DNA of 64,000 bases from Neoalteromonas flava (lineage in GTDB: Bacteria; Pseudomonadota; Gammaproteobacteria; Enterobacterales; Alteromonadaceae): contig NZ_PEAX01000004.1 in NCBI RefSeq assembly GCF_002807685.1, positions 62,001 through 126,000 on the forward strand, given 5' to 3'. The translations under genes and the position numbers were made by a program. The notes beneath the pieces were generated by a model. It had not been told where the DNA came from. It saw only the letters and a program-made list of their open reading frames with translations, and did no database searches. Shown here piece by piece: positions 49,782 through 58,727 of this stretch; within the stretch, counting starts at the first letter, position 1, and each line of letters opens with the position of its first letter.

Positions 49782-50566
49782 TAATTTAACCACTCCCGTG
49801 GCGGGTTACGCAGACTACGCTCAGTAAACACATCATCGCCTAAACCGATATCGTAGCGGATGTTACGAAACTCCATGAGGGTGTAGCCACCACTTTTTAG
49901 ATCACTGACTTTACTGCGTACTACCGTTGGAAATCCCTGCACATCTTCAATTTGCACGGCTTCGACGCGGCGGTAGTTATCATCTCCAGCTTTGAAGAAA
50001 TCGATTAATACCGGTAAGTTTGTGGCTTTATCGATGCTGACAAGGTAATAGGCGAACTCGACACTATCAGGGGCTTTCGGTGTTGCCTTAAGTTGATACT
50101 GGGCCTCTGTTTCTGCCACTAATTCAAACTGGTCTTCACTGATCGCGCGGCCAGAGACATCCTCATAATAAAAGTGGGAGCCGACAAACGACGTTCGTTT
50201 ATCGCCAGCGGAAATACGCTTCACCAAGTCTAATGCCGGTAGGTACAACCAACGATCATCATCAGTATTTGCGTCTGTGTGTTTTTCTACCCGGAACACC
50301 GTATCTTTTACATCAGCAGGCCGTGAGAAAAACACCATCATTTGCTGATCACCGTTGTCACTAACATCACGGCGTAAGATCGTGAACTGACGCATCTGTT
50401 TGCGACCTTGCGCGTCGACAATCATCATGCGTGCATCCGAGCGACCATCTTCACCGGCGTAGTAAGCCGCCTTTTCTGCGGTCTGTACCAGACTATTAAC
50501 TTCGACCTCAGCATGCCCAACTCCCGTGACGGAGAATGCTGCAACAGTGAGTAATGTGCGGATCAT
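49781..50566 (-). CDS. Outer-membrane lipoprotein-sorting protein (LolA-like fold)
   Basis: Signal peptide (ends GVGHAEVE), then QMRQFTILRRDV, VFFSRPADVKDTVFRVEKH, RWLYLPALDLVKRISAGDKRTSFVGSHFYYEDVSGR, typical of the periplasmic 'outer membrane lipoprotein-sorting' family, a LolA-like half barrel that pairs with MMPL/RND transporters. The ATG used has GGAGG four bases upstream; a TTG 5 codons earlier starts inside that binding site. It lies between the transporter and the barrel genes, as a periplasmic shuttle should. Confidence 0.87.
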   Translation of the reverse strand: MIRTLLTVAAFSVTGVGHAEVEVNSLVQTAEKAAYYAGEDGRSDARMMIVDAQGRKQMRQFTILRRDVSDNGDQQMMVFFSRPADVKDTVFRVEKHTDANTDDDRWLYLPALDLVKRISAGDKRTSFVGSHFYYEDVSGRAISEDQFELVAETEAQYQLKATPKAPDSVEFAYYLVSIDKATNLPVLIDFFKAGDDNYRRVEAVQIEDVQGFPTVVRSKVSDLKSGGYTLMEFRNIRYDIGLGDDVFTERSLRNPPREWLN

Positions 50567-50581
50567 AAAACCTCCAAACAA

Positions 50582-53119
50582 CTAGGCGTTAAAAACTATG
50601 CGTTTGGCCAACGTCATTACTGCCGGCAAAACTAACAAGGTAACCAAAGCTGAAATTGCCATGATGCTGGCTAAGAAAATTCCAACCGTAATATAAGGAA
50701 CCAACGGCGCGAACAGCAACGGGGTAAAACCTAATGCAATCACCAGTGCGTTGCGCGAGATCGCGGTCGCTGATTCGCCAAACATCAATACAAAGGTTTG
50801 TTTAATATCTTTAGTTTGCGCATAGGTTTCGCGTGCGCGCTCCAAAAAGTGGATCGCAAAGTCAACCGAGAGTCCAAGCGTCAATGCTGAGAGCACTGCA
50901 ATGGGCATGTCGTAATCTTTACCGATAATGCCAATCAGCCCATAAATGAATGAGATTGTAATCGTTAATGGTAACATCGCGAGTACGCCAAACACGAATG
51001 AGCGGAATAGCACGATCATCATAATAAACACGATCACAAAAGCACTGATCAGGCTATCGAGCATGCCCGCCACCATATTCTCCTGCCAGACAACGTTAAG
51101 ATAAGCTTTTCCGGCCCAGCCTAATGATAATCCTTGGGGTAACGGATGTTGCGCGACATAGTTGTCTACCACAGTGATCACTTCTGTCATGTCTTGGTTA
51201 TCACCCGACGTAAGCTGTAACCAGATTAGCGTGCTGCTAAAATCAGGCGTAACAAAGTGCCACAAATCATCGGGTCGATGTGACGATTGATACTGTAGCA
51301 ATGTCTGCGCCACGGCCTGTGGTGAGTCAGGAATTTCATAGTCGTTGGCTTCACCGGAGCGCAACTCACGATTTACCACCTTAGTCACATCGGCGAGAGA
51401 ATTAGATTTACCGACTAAACCGGTTTCGGCTAAGTGGGCTTGCAAATTGGCAACATAGTGCAGTAACTCAGGCGATTGAAAGGCCTTAGACGCACTGAGT
51501 GCTTGTTCTGCAGCGCTTAACTTATTCTCTAAATAGCTAACCGCTGCGTCCGAGTTATCGCCAAATAACCGGTCGTCGATATCGATAATCAGCTGTTGGT
51601 ATTGTTCGCTGAGCGGCGAGCCAGCCAAGGCTTGTAAACGCTCATCAACCCATGCTGTGAGGTCGCTAGGTACGTCGGCGCCCAAAAACTCAGCTAATGG
51701 CGGCAGAGTATCGGTGCTTTCCAACACGATATAAGCATCATAAGTGCCGGCAAAATTCTCGTTTAATACTTTGTCGGCCACCCGAATTTCATGATCCTGC
51801 TTAAACCAACGCACAGGATTGTCGTTGATTTGGATCTGACTGATACCCCAAACTGACACTGCAAATATTGCTGCGAAGCTGAATAATAACAATGCGCGGT
51901 ATTGCATTGCGATGTGGCCAAGGGACTTTGCTGCCACCGCAATTTTGCTGCCGCCGTGTTGTTCATGCATAACCGCTTGCAACTTAGCTAAGGAAGTCTC
52001 ATTCATGCGTGAAAGATAAGCAGGCATAAACACGATGGTGATCAGAAACGCGAGCAAAATGCCCGAACCGACAAAAGCACCAAAGATTTGCACTGGCGGG
52101 ATAGGGGTTAACATTAACGAGTAAAAGCCAACCGACGACGTTACTGACGTATATAGCATTGGGGTAAATAAGTGTCCAACCACCTCTTCGATAGTAGCGT
52201 TTAAGTCTTTGCCAGGTAGATAGCGGTCGCTAAATTCCGACAAAATATGCACGGAGTCTACCACTGCAATCGGCATTAAAAAGATGGCAATCATGGAAGA
52301 CATGATATGCACAGTGAATCCCATGCCGATAAGTGCACCCATCGTGATCAAGACGGTCGCCATAGCGACAATCATTGGTGCGATAATCAAAGGTATGTTG
52401 CGAAAGAAGATGAACAGCAAGATAAAGATAGTTAACCCGGCGAGTGGCGCAGAGATACCCATTTGTACAAACATTTCAACACCAAACTGATCCTCAGCTA
52501 CCGGCAGGCCGGTGATATACCAATTTGCATTGCCCGACAATTGGTCGATTTCCGATCGAATTTGCTCGGCAATTCGATAGCTTTGATTTTTGTCTTCTAT
52601 GGGCACATAAATCGCGGCTGCTTTGCCATTTTGCGAGGCTAGAGTGTCTTGCAATAGAGGAAGGCGTGCTAATGCTGCTTGAATTTTACTGGCTTCAGTT
52701 TGGGTGGCTGGTGGTTTGGGCATCATCCATTCAAAGCGAATGGTGCCGGGGGCTGATTGAGTGATGTTGTCGACGGTAGAAATCGACATCAAATCGGCGC
52801 TGATCACACCTTCGATTGACATTATTGACTCTGTAATGTCAAAAATGTCAGTCAATGCCGCTGGGGTAAAGACCCCTTCTGGATCATCGCTATTTACCAC
52901 CCCAACAACAATCGCATCATGCATTGCAAATTCGGTCTTTACTTGATTGTGAAAGACTCGCGCCGGATGCTCTGCATCCAGCATGTTTTCAGGGTCGGTA
53001 TCGATTTGGATGCGCGGCATTTGAGCGGTAAAAACCAGCGCCAAAATGGCTAAAACCCAGTACACAGACTTGGGTCTAGTAAGACAAAAATGGACTAACT
53101 TTTGTGCGATAGATTGCAT
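50582..53119 (-). CDS. MMPL/RND family transporter
   Basis: The 845-residue protein is a two-halved RND exporter: TM1 (about 15-35), a periplasmic loop, a five-helix bundle (about 205-375, with GMGFTVHIMSSMIAIFLMPIAVVDSVHILSEF), TM7, a second periplasmic loop and a matching bundle (about 670-840, with GLSVDFAIHFLERARE). This MMPL/HpnN-like type moves hydrophobic lipids rather than drugs. The frame extends to a TTG, but ATG 14 codons later places the start 27-30 bp from the predicted sigma-54 transcription start. First gene of a four-gene operon. Confidence 0.92.
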   Translation of the reverse strand: MQSIAQKLVHFCLTRPKSVYWVLAILALVFTAQMPRIQIDTDPENMLDAEHPARVFHNQVKTEFAMHDAIVVGVVNSDDPEGVFTPAALTDIFDITESIMSIEGVISADLMSISTVDNITQSAPGTIRFEWMMPKPPATQTEASKIQAALARLPLLQDTLASQNGKAAAIYVPIEDKNQSYRIAEQIRSEIDQLSGNANWYITGLPVAEDQFGVEMFVQMGISAPLAGLTIFILLFIFFRNIPLIIAPMIVAMATVLITMGALIGMGFTVHIMSSMIAIFLMPIAVVDSVHILSEFSDRYLPGKDLNATIEEVVGHLFTPMLYTSVTSSVGFYSLMLTPIPPVQIFGAFVGSGILLAFLITIVFMPAYLSRMNETSLAKLQAVMHEQHGGSKIAVAAKSLGHIAMQYRALLLFSFAAIFAVSVWGISQIQINDNPVRWFKQDHEIRVADKVLNENFAGTYDAYIVLESTDTLPPLAEFLGADVPSDLTAWVDERLQALAGSPLSEQYQQLIIDIDDRLFGDNSDAAVSYLENKLSAAEQALSASKAFQSPELLHYVANLQAHLAETGLVGKSNSLADVTKVVNRELRSGEANDYEIPDSPQAVAQTLLQYQSSHRPDDLWHFVTPDFSSTLIWLQLTSGDNQDMTEVITVVDNYVAQHPLPQGLSLGWAGKAYLNVVWQENMVAGMLDSLISAFVIVFIMMIVLFRSFVFGVLAMLPLTITISFIYGLIGIIGKDYDMPIAVLSALTLGLSVDFAIHFLERARETYAQTKDIKQTFVLMFGESATAISRNALVIALGFTPLLFAPLVPYITVGIFLASIMAISALVTLLVLPAVMTLAKRIVFNA

Positions 53120-53156
53120 GTAAAACGCCAAAAATAAACAACTCTTGCAACAATAG

Positions 53157-53172
53157 TACAAGAAGTGTGCCA
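53157..53172 (-). promoter_or_regulatory. Sigma-54 (-24/-12) promoter of the RND operon
   Basis: On the minus strand the sequence is TGGCAC-ACTTC-TTGTA. It matches the consensus TGGCAC-N5-TTGCW except for T in place of C at the -12 element, with spacing exactly right. The transcription start would be about 12 bases further on, giving a leader of about 27 bases to the ATG at 53119. Confidence 0.65.
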
Positions 53173-53240
53173 GTACCTAACCAATTTCATGCATGATACA
53201 AGTGCAGATAGACTTCCCTTTGCATTAGGTTGCGCTGAAT

Positions 53241-53262
53241 GGCGTTAAGTTTATTAAGCGCC
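53241..53262. promoter_or_regulatory. Candidate activator-binding dyad upstream of the sigma-54 promoter
   Basis: GGCGTTAA and TTAAGCGCC form an imperfect inverted repeat (one bulged base) about 70-90 bp upstream of the -24 element, the usual distance for a Fis-type activator site. A further CCTGCTG/CAGCAGG pair (53261-53267 and 53300-53306) is close by. Function is inference. Confidence 0.35.
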
Positions 53263-53331
53263 TGCTGACGTTTGCGGTTTAATGCCCTTGGTGCAAAAAC
53301 AGCAGGCCTTGAAAGAAGATGGGCCCTTTAC

Positions 53332-56300
53332 TTAATTTAACTCTGCGTATAAATGCGAATAGATCACGCGCAGCGCAGAGTAAATGTTTTGTTTAGCCGT
53401 CGGCCAAAAGATAGCAATGTTGTCAATTAAGCGATTTTCGCAAAACATCTGTAGGCGATTAGCCATATCGCTTAATGGCGCAGAATGCATGCTTTCCAGT
53501 AGAGTGATTAACTTACGGGTGGACAGCTGGATATCACGAAGGTTGTTTTCTTCAACCGCATTGTCCAACTCTGCGACCCGAGCTTCTAGATTATCCATCA
53601 GATCCTGCAACGTATTCGCCAATGAAGTGACGCCTTGGTGGTGCTGTAGATAGGGCAATAAGTCAAACCATACGGAAGGTTCAGCAGGCATCGGGAGTTT
53701 GGCAAACTCAGGCACAGGCCTCTGCTCAGCAGCCGGCTGCTGTTCATTGACTTGCTTTAACTCTTCTTTTTGTGCATCGATCAGCGCCTGTTCTTGCGCG
53801 GCTAGTTTGTCTGCACTGCTGGCAATTTGCTTTTGTGCGTCTTGAAGAGCGTTTTCCTTCACACTAAGTTGCTGCTTGCTATCTTGCAGTTCAGCCTCCA
53901 AAGCCTTGAGCTGCTCATTCAACTCTTGCTGACTGCTATTTTGATCATTTAACGACGCTTTGCTTTGCGCATACTCTTCCTTGACCGAGCGCAATGCTTC
54001 AGTCAGGCGCTTCTGCTCAGCTTGTAATGCTTGGATATTATCTTCGCGCTGTTGCAGGCTACTTTGTTGCTCAGCAACCTGCTGTTTGAGTTTCTTCTCT
54101 TGTTCCTCCTGCTGCGCCAAACGGGCTTGCAGTGCGTCCGCTTGCTCCTTCGCTGCGTTTAATTCCTGCTGCAGCTTTTGCTCGTCGGATTGGGTTTTAG
54201 ATACCGTGGATTCCGCACTCTTAAGAGCTTCCAGTTTGCTTGCTAGAGTCGACTGCATCTCCTTGTTTTGTGCTTCCGCTTGCTCTAGCGCTTGCTGTAA
54301 TTGCTGCTTCTGTTTTTCAATTTCAGCATGATGTTGGCGCCACTGCTCATCGTTACCGGCCATCATCTCGCGTTGCTTGGTTGCGCGCGACTCGACGTCT
54401 GCCATTTCTTGCTTTAACTGTGCAAGTTTGTCTTGCTGAGCTTTACGTGCCAGTTTTTCTGCGTCAACTTGACGCTGATGTTCATCCAGTTGTGCTTGAG
54501 TAGAGTTAAGTTGCGCCTTCTTCGCAGCCAGTTCTTCAGCTAACGCTTGTTGCTTTTGCTGCCACTGTTGGTCACTTTGCGCGATCTTCTCATCCTGTGC
54601 TGCCGCACGTTGTTCAACATCCTGCAACTCGGCTTTTAGTTTCTCAAGTAAGGCGGCTTGTTGAGCCTTTTCTTCTTCCGTTTGCTGCTGAGTGCTGCTT
54701 AATTGTTCGGTGGTACGTTGTAACTCATCTTGCTTGGCTTTAAGTTCAGCTTGTAGCTCAGCTTGCTGGGCTTGCCATTTGGCGTCTGCTTCTGCAATTT
54801 TCTGCTGCTGTTCGATACTGCGCTTTTCAACCTCTTCCATTTCTTTATGTAATTGCGCCAATTCAGCTTCACGTGCCGCGCTTTGTTGCTTCTCTTTCTC
54901 TGACAACTCGCGCGCTTGAGCTAATTCTTGTGCGGTTGTATCTAATTGCGCTTGCTTGGCCTGAAGCTCTTGTTCGAGCTGCTGAGTTTGTTTCTCCATG
55001 TCGCCTTTTTGTTGTTGCGACATTTGTTCCAGCATTTTCATTTCGTGCTGTAGATGCTCAACGTAACTGCTTTTATTACTTAACTCTGCTTGGGCGGCTT
55101 GGCACATGAGCTCAAGTTCGCGTCGTTTTTGCTCTGCCAGCTCACTGGCTTTGCGCTGATTGATTAACTGTTCACGCAATTTTTCACTGGCTTGGCTAGA
55201 ACTGACTAGCTGTGATTGCAGGGTGTGTATTTGTCCACCCACGTCGTGCAACTGCTTATCTTTACTGTCGATGGAGTTCTTCAATGATTCTATTTGGGCA
55301 AGTGAGGCCTCTAATGAGGCTTGCTGCTGCGCTTGTTCTTCTTTTAAACGTTGTGAATTTTGCTCACTGATCGCTAGTTGCTCTTGAGCTTTCTTGTGTT
55401 TTTTCTCACTGTATTGCAGCGCATCGGCAATTTGATTGCGTTGTTTTTGTAAGCGATTAACCTTGTCACTAGATTCTTCTAATTGCGCCTCAAGCTCAGC
55501 ATTCGCCTCTTGGCTTTGCGCTAATAGTTCACGATTGCGCGCGTAGTCGTCTTGTAACGATTGCAAGTGACCAGTAATGTCCTCATGTGCCTGTTGCAGG
55601 TCTTGGATGGTATCCAATTTGGCTGCAAGGTCGGTCTCAGCGGCTTGTAGTTTTTGTTGGGTGTCTTCTAGTGAGCGTGCACGACTGGCTAACAGGTCCT
55701 GACTGCTTTCGAGCAGCTGTTGCTTTTCTGCAATCTCGCGCTCAGCAGCAGCGCGCAAGTTTACCGCTTCTAAACGCGCGGCATTAGCTTGCTCAATGGC
55801 TCGCAAATCAACCCACAAACAGAGTGTTGCCACATATTGTTGTTGGTCGAATAGTGGAACCAGAGTGACTTCACAAGGAAGCTGAACACCATTGTGTTCA
55901 TGCACCCAAGAAAACGAATTCACCTTGTTCTCAATGGTCACTTGCTCCAAGTGTTGCGCCATTTCAGCGGCTTTATCTTCCGTGGTATTCAACGTTGCAC
56001 TTGCCGGTGATTTGCCGCGCAGTTCATCAGCGTTTTTTACATCAAAAAAGGCACATGCAGCAGGGTTTAACTGGGTAAACCCATCATTCCCGAGTACAGC
56101 AATCGGCATTGCGCTATAGGTGATCAGTCGGTCTAATTTCTTGCTGATAAAATGCTGTTCTCTGGAGTCACTAATCCAACAAACATAGGTCGTTTCTTTC
56201 CCCGGTAGCTTGGATACATCTAGGCGTGTCGCAAGCGCATTGTCATCGCCGGAAGCCAGTTCAGAAAAGAAATTTTCGATAGCTCCTTTCTGATGTAAAA

Positions 56301-57828
56301 ACCGCGCTGCGGTACCAGAGTGTTCAGGGTTCTTAAACAACTGGTAAAAGGTTTTCGATTCAAGCTCTTCTTTGCTTTTATTTAAAATATTGCTAAGCGA
56401 AGGGTTCACCTGCGTGATCTTATCTTCATCGTTGAACAAGGCAATTCCAAGGGGGGACTGTTCGATGAAGTTTTGTAACGCCTTAGTTTGCGTTGCGGCT
56501 TCTTGTTCGAGCTGCTTCACTGGCGTTAGGTCTTCAATCAATGCAACCATGCCAGCATGAGCCCCATCAACTTTATAACTAAGGAGATGTAAATTAACTT
56601 CGGCCTTTTGCTCATCGGCAATTTCGATGCTCAGCGATTTGCGCTTGGCGCCAAGGCCGTCGGTGCTCTTGTGTAACGCTTTAAACTCATCACTGAAAAA
56701 CTCAACGTCGTCTATATGCTTGCCTTTGAGTCGGTTCAGCTCGACTTTAAACATGGCGCAGAAAGGGCGATTACAATCCACGATCTGGTTCTTAGCATTG
56801 ATAAAATACACTGGCAATGGGCTTGCGCTTACCAAGGTCTTTACTTGTTTTTGATAATGCTCTGATTCGAGTTTTAGTTTCGCTAATTTGGCGTGACTGG
56901 TGAGCACCAAGGTAGCAGATACCGGTGCGTCTTGCCCTGCTGGTGTATAAGGCTGCGCATGTACACTGGCAGGAAAAACTTTGTCGGCGACGGCCAGCTC
57001 GACTTCTAATTCTGCCGGATAACCATCTTTGAGCTGTTTAATTGCGCGTTCCCATTCGGGGCGATTACCATCACTTAATAAGCGGGTAAAATCAGACAAT
57101 CCGATAGATTCAGCTTCACTCACACCCAACATTTTAGCCGTAGGCTCGTTAAGCTGAATCGTTTCTTCCGCAAAAATTAACTCAGCAGCCGCGATATTGG
57201 CCTGCGACCGAGCTTCGAGTAAATGCTCATTAATGCCCTGGCGTTCATCGATCTGCTCTTGATAACTGTGGATATCTTCAATAGCCACTAAGGTAACGAT
57301 ATCGCCAATGGGTTTTTTCTGCGGAGCGATGCGCATTCGAACCAGTTTATCGCGACTACCTAGTAAACACTGAATATGCGTTTCTTGTGTTTGTTGAAGG
57401 GCTTGTTCAACCGTTTCTTTTAAGTCTTTGGGGCAAATCGAACTTAATGCTTTGGTAAGCATATGATCGACCTTTTGCGTCAAGTAATAGGCCGCCATAC
57501 GGTTGGCATAAATCACATTACCGTCAGCATCAAGTTGCAAAATACCGGTAGTAAATCTATCCAGTTGCTCTTGTACATGCTGGATGCGACCATCAAATGC
57601 TAGCAATTCAGCATCTTTGCCTTTAATTTTATTCTTAAATACTACCAGCGCGATAATAAGTCCCAAAATGGCTGCGAGCAGCACACCAATAACCACATTA
57701 AAAGCTGTTGCACCCAGAGTTTGCAGAGGTTCGGCAAATGCCCATGCAGGACTTGCGATGAAGACGAGAATGAATGTGGTGCTAAGAGCTGCGGTCTTAG
57801 ATATCAATGCAAGTGCTCGATTTGGCAT
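53332..57828 (-). CDS. Giant membrane protein with PAS-like domains and long coiled coil
   Basis: The 1498-residue product has a signal peptide-like N-terminus and a TM helix (residues about 42-66), then about five PAS-like units (starts near 90, 205, 325, 445 and 565; for example LQLDADGNVIYANRMAAYY and VYFINAKNQIVDCNR), then a Gln/Glu/Lys/Ala coiled coil from about 680 to 1340. Within it three units of 71-74 residues repeat, each ending with a lone Trp (W1018, W1089, W1163). The last 120 residues are helical and resemble an HPt-like bundle with arginine where the phospho-histidine would be. No kinase, GGDEF or HTH is present. Role unknown; a cytoplasmic scaffold or sensor fits. Confidence 0.85.
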   Translation of the reverse strand: MPNRALALISKTAALSTTFILVFIASPAWAFAEPLQTLGATAFNVVIGVLLAAILGLIIALVVFKNKIKGKDAELLAFDGRIQHVQEQLDRFTTGILQLDADGNVIYANRMAAYYLTQKVDHMLTKALSSICPKDLKETVEQALQQTQETHIQCLLGSRDKLVRMRIAPQKKPIGDIVTLVAIEDIHSYQEQIDERQGINEHLLEARSQANIAAAELIFAEETIQLNEPTAKMLGVSEAESIGLSDFTRLLSDGNRPEWERAIKQLKDGYPAELEVELAVADKVFPASVHAQPYTPAGQDAPVSATLVLTSHAKLAKLKLESEHYQKQVKTLVSASPLPVYFINAKNQIVDCNRPFCAMFKVELNRLKGKHIDDVEFFSDEFKALHKSTDGLGAKRKSLSIEIADEQKAEVNLHLLSYKVDGAHAGMVALIEDLTPVKQLEQEAATQTKALQNFIEQSPLGIALFNDEDKITQVNPSLSNILNKSKEELESKTFYQLFKNPEHSGTAARFLHQKGAIENFFSELASGDDNALATRLDVSKLPGKETTYVCWISDSREQHFISKKLDRLITYSAMPIAVLGNDGFTQLNPAACAFFDVKNADELRGKSPASATLNTTEDKAAEMAQHLEQVTIENKVNSFSWVHEHNGVQLPCEVTLVPLFDQQQYVATLCLWVDLRAIEQANAARLEAVNLRAAAEREIAEKQQLLESSQDLLASRARSLEDTQQKLQAAETDLAAKLDTIQDLQQAHEDITGHLQSLQDDYARNRELLAQSQEANAELEAQLEESSDKVNRLQKQRNQIADALQYSEKKHKKAQEQLAISEQNSQRLKEEQAQQQASLEASLAQIESLKNSIDSKDKQLHDVGGQIHTLQSQLVSSSQASEKLREQLINQRKASELAEQKRRELELMCQAAQAELSNKSSYVEHLQHEMKMLEQMSQQQKGDMEKQTQQLEQELQAKQAQLDTTAQELAQARELSEKEKQQSAAREAELAQLHKEMEEVEKRSIEQQQKIAEADAKWQAQQAELQAELKAKQDELQRTTEQLSSTQQQTEEEKAQQAALLEKLKAELQDVEQRAAAQDEKIAQSDQQWQQKQQALAEELAAKKAQLNSTQAQLDEHQRQVDAEKLARKAQQDKLAQLKQEMADVESRATKQREMMAGNDEQWRQHHAEIEKQKQQLQQALEQAEAQNKEMQSTLASKLEALKSAESTVSKTQSDEQKLQQELNAAKEQADALQARLAQQEEQEKKLKQQVAEQQSSLQQREDNIQALQAEQKRLTEALRSVKEEYAQSKASLNDQNSSQQELNEQLKALEAELQDSKQQLSVKENALQDAQKQIASSADKLAAQEQALIDAQKEELKQVNEQQPAAEQRPVPEFAKLPMPAEPSVWFDLLPYLQHHQGVTSLANTLQDLMDNLEARVAELDNAVEENNLRDIQLSTRKLITLLESMHSAPLSDMANRLQMFCENRLIDNIAIFWPTAKQNIYSALRVIYSHLYAELN

Positions 57829-58175
57829 TCCAGTTTGCTTCCGATGATAGTCAATTTTAATGAAATCAATACTATAAAGGATATCGACACATTGTTACGG
57901 TGCTGAACCGCATCTTTGGTGCTTAATTCGATACCTTTACTATTAGTTTTTGAAAATAGCTCATAAAAACATAGCAGAATGCCAGTAATTCGCTTGAAGA
58001 ATTAATGCAGATAATCGATCTGGGCTAGCGCGGTAGAATTTCTTTTGCTCTAGTGGCCAGAGTTACTCTGTTGCAATTGCAGAAAGAACTGGCCAACGAG
58101 ATATTGTTTGGTGAACATGACTTTTCTGTCGAGTTACCATTAGTTGTAGGCTGTGCGTATCTTCCGCCAAGGTTT
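57829..58175. other. Intergenic region between giant PAS protein and DksA-like gene
   Basis: No gene is supported in these 347 bp. The part next to 57828 must contain the giant gene's promoter. At the other end CGCCAAG-GTTTTCA-CTTGGCG (58165-58185) is a perfect 7-bp hairpin overlapping the stop of the DksA-like gene; it has no T-tract and may be a weak terminator. Confidence 0.55.
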
Positions 58176-58496
58176 TCACTTGGCGCAGTCACGACAAAAT
58201 TGCGTGTAGGGTAGTATTTCAAGACGTTCATCGCCAATTGGGTCACCACACTTTGCACAGGTCCCAAAGTTTTCGTTTTTTAGCCGTTGCAATGCTGCAT
58301 TGACTTGATTTAATTCCACCGTTGTTTCGTGCAATAGTTCGACTGCAACTTCTTCATTTTCCCGCTCAGTCGCCTGTTCGGCAAAATCAGCTGCACGGCA
58401 TGTCGATAACTCTGATTGTAATGCCGCGATTCGACGCATTAATTCTTGTTGTTGCGCTTGTAATCGTTGAGCGTAGTCGACTACTAAATGTGACAT
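58176..58496 (-). CDS. DksA/TraR-type C4 zinc-finger protein
   Basis: The 106-residue protein has a helical N-terminal coil (about residues 5-60) and a C-terminal zinc finger CAKC ... CRDC, with NFGTCAKCGDPIGDERLEILPYTQFC, the DksA/TraR pattern. It lacks the acidic DxxDxA tip motif of true DksA that reaches into RNA polymerase, so it is likely a DksA relative of unknown target. Position next to the giant PAS protein is probably accidental. Confidence 0.87.
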   Translation of the reverse strand: MSHLVVDYAQRLQAQQQELMRRIAALQSELSTCRAADFAEQATERENEEVAVELLHETTVELNQVNAALQRLKNENFGTCAKCGDPIGDERLEILPYTQFCRDCAK

Positions 58497-58532
58497 AGGT
58501 GTTCCTTGTGACTTTGAATTTTTCTTTAGTCT

Positions 58533-58615
58533 GCCGGAATCGATAATCGGGTTTATTGATTTACCCCAATGTTTAATGATTTTTTAACTGCGTATGGTTT
58601 ATGCTTGATTCCGGC
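58533..58615. repeat. Perfect 9-bp inverted repeat upstream of alcohol dehydrogenase
   Basis: GCCGGAATC (58533-58541) and GATTCCGGC (58607-58615) are exact inverse copies with 65 bp between. They lie in the divergent region between the zinc-finger gene and the dehydrogenase gene, suitable for a looping repressor or two-site operator; no function is shown. Confidence 0.45.
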
Positions 58616-58727
58616 TATTACTAGCGCGGGTCAACACTTAACCGGTTGGTCAGTCGAAGCGGCTTCTCTTATGGAGGTGTTGAATTTCCTAGCGGCTAGT
58701 TTGAATAACTTCAAAAGGTAATGAGCA

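Noticed and set aside
53384-57906. Several Cys/Ser-rich plus-strand frames
   Set aside because: They are antisense shadows of the Gln/Glu/Lys-rich coiled coil and PAS region of the giant gene; they have no ribosome binding sites or protein-like composition.
58176-58496. True DksA
   Set aside because: The zinc finger matches, but the protein is only 106 aa and lacks the acidic coiled-coil tip motif, so it is called DksA/TraR-type only.
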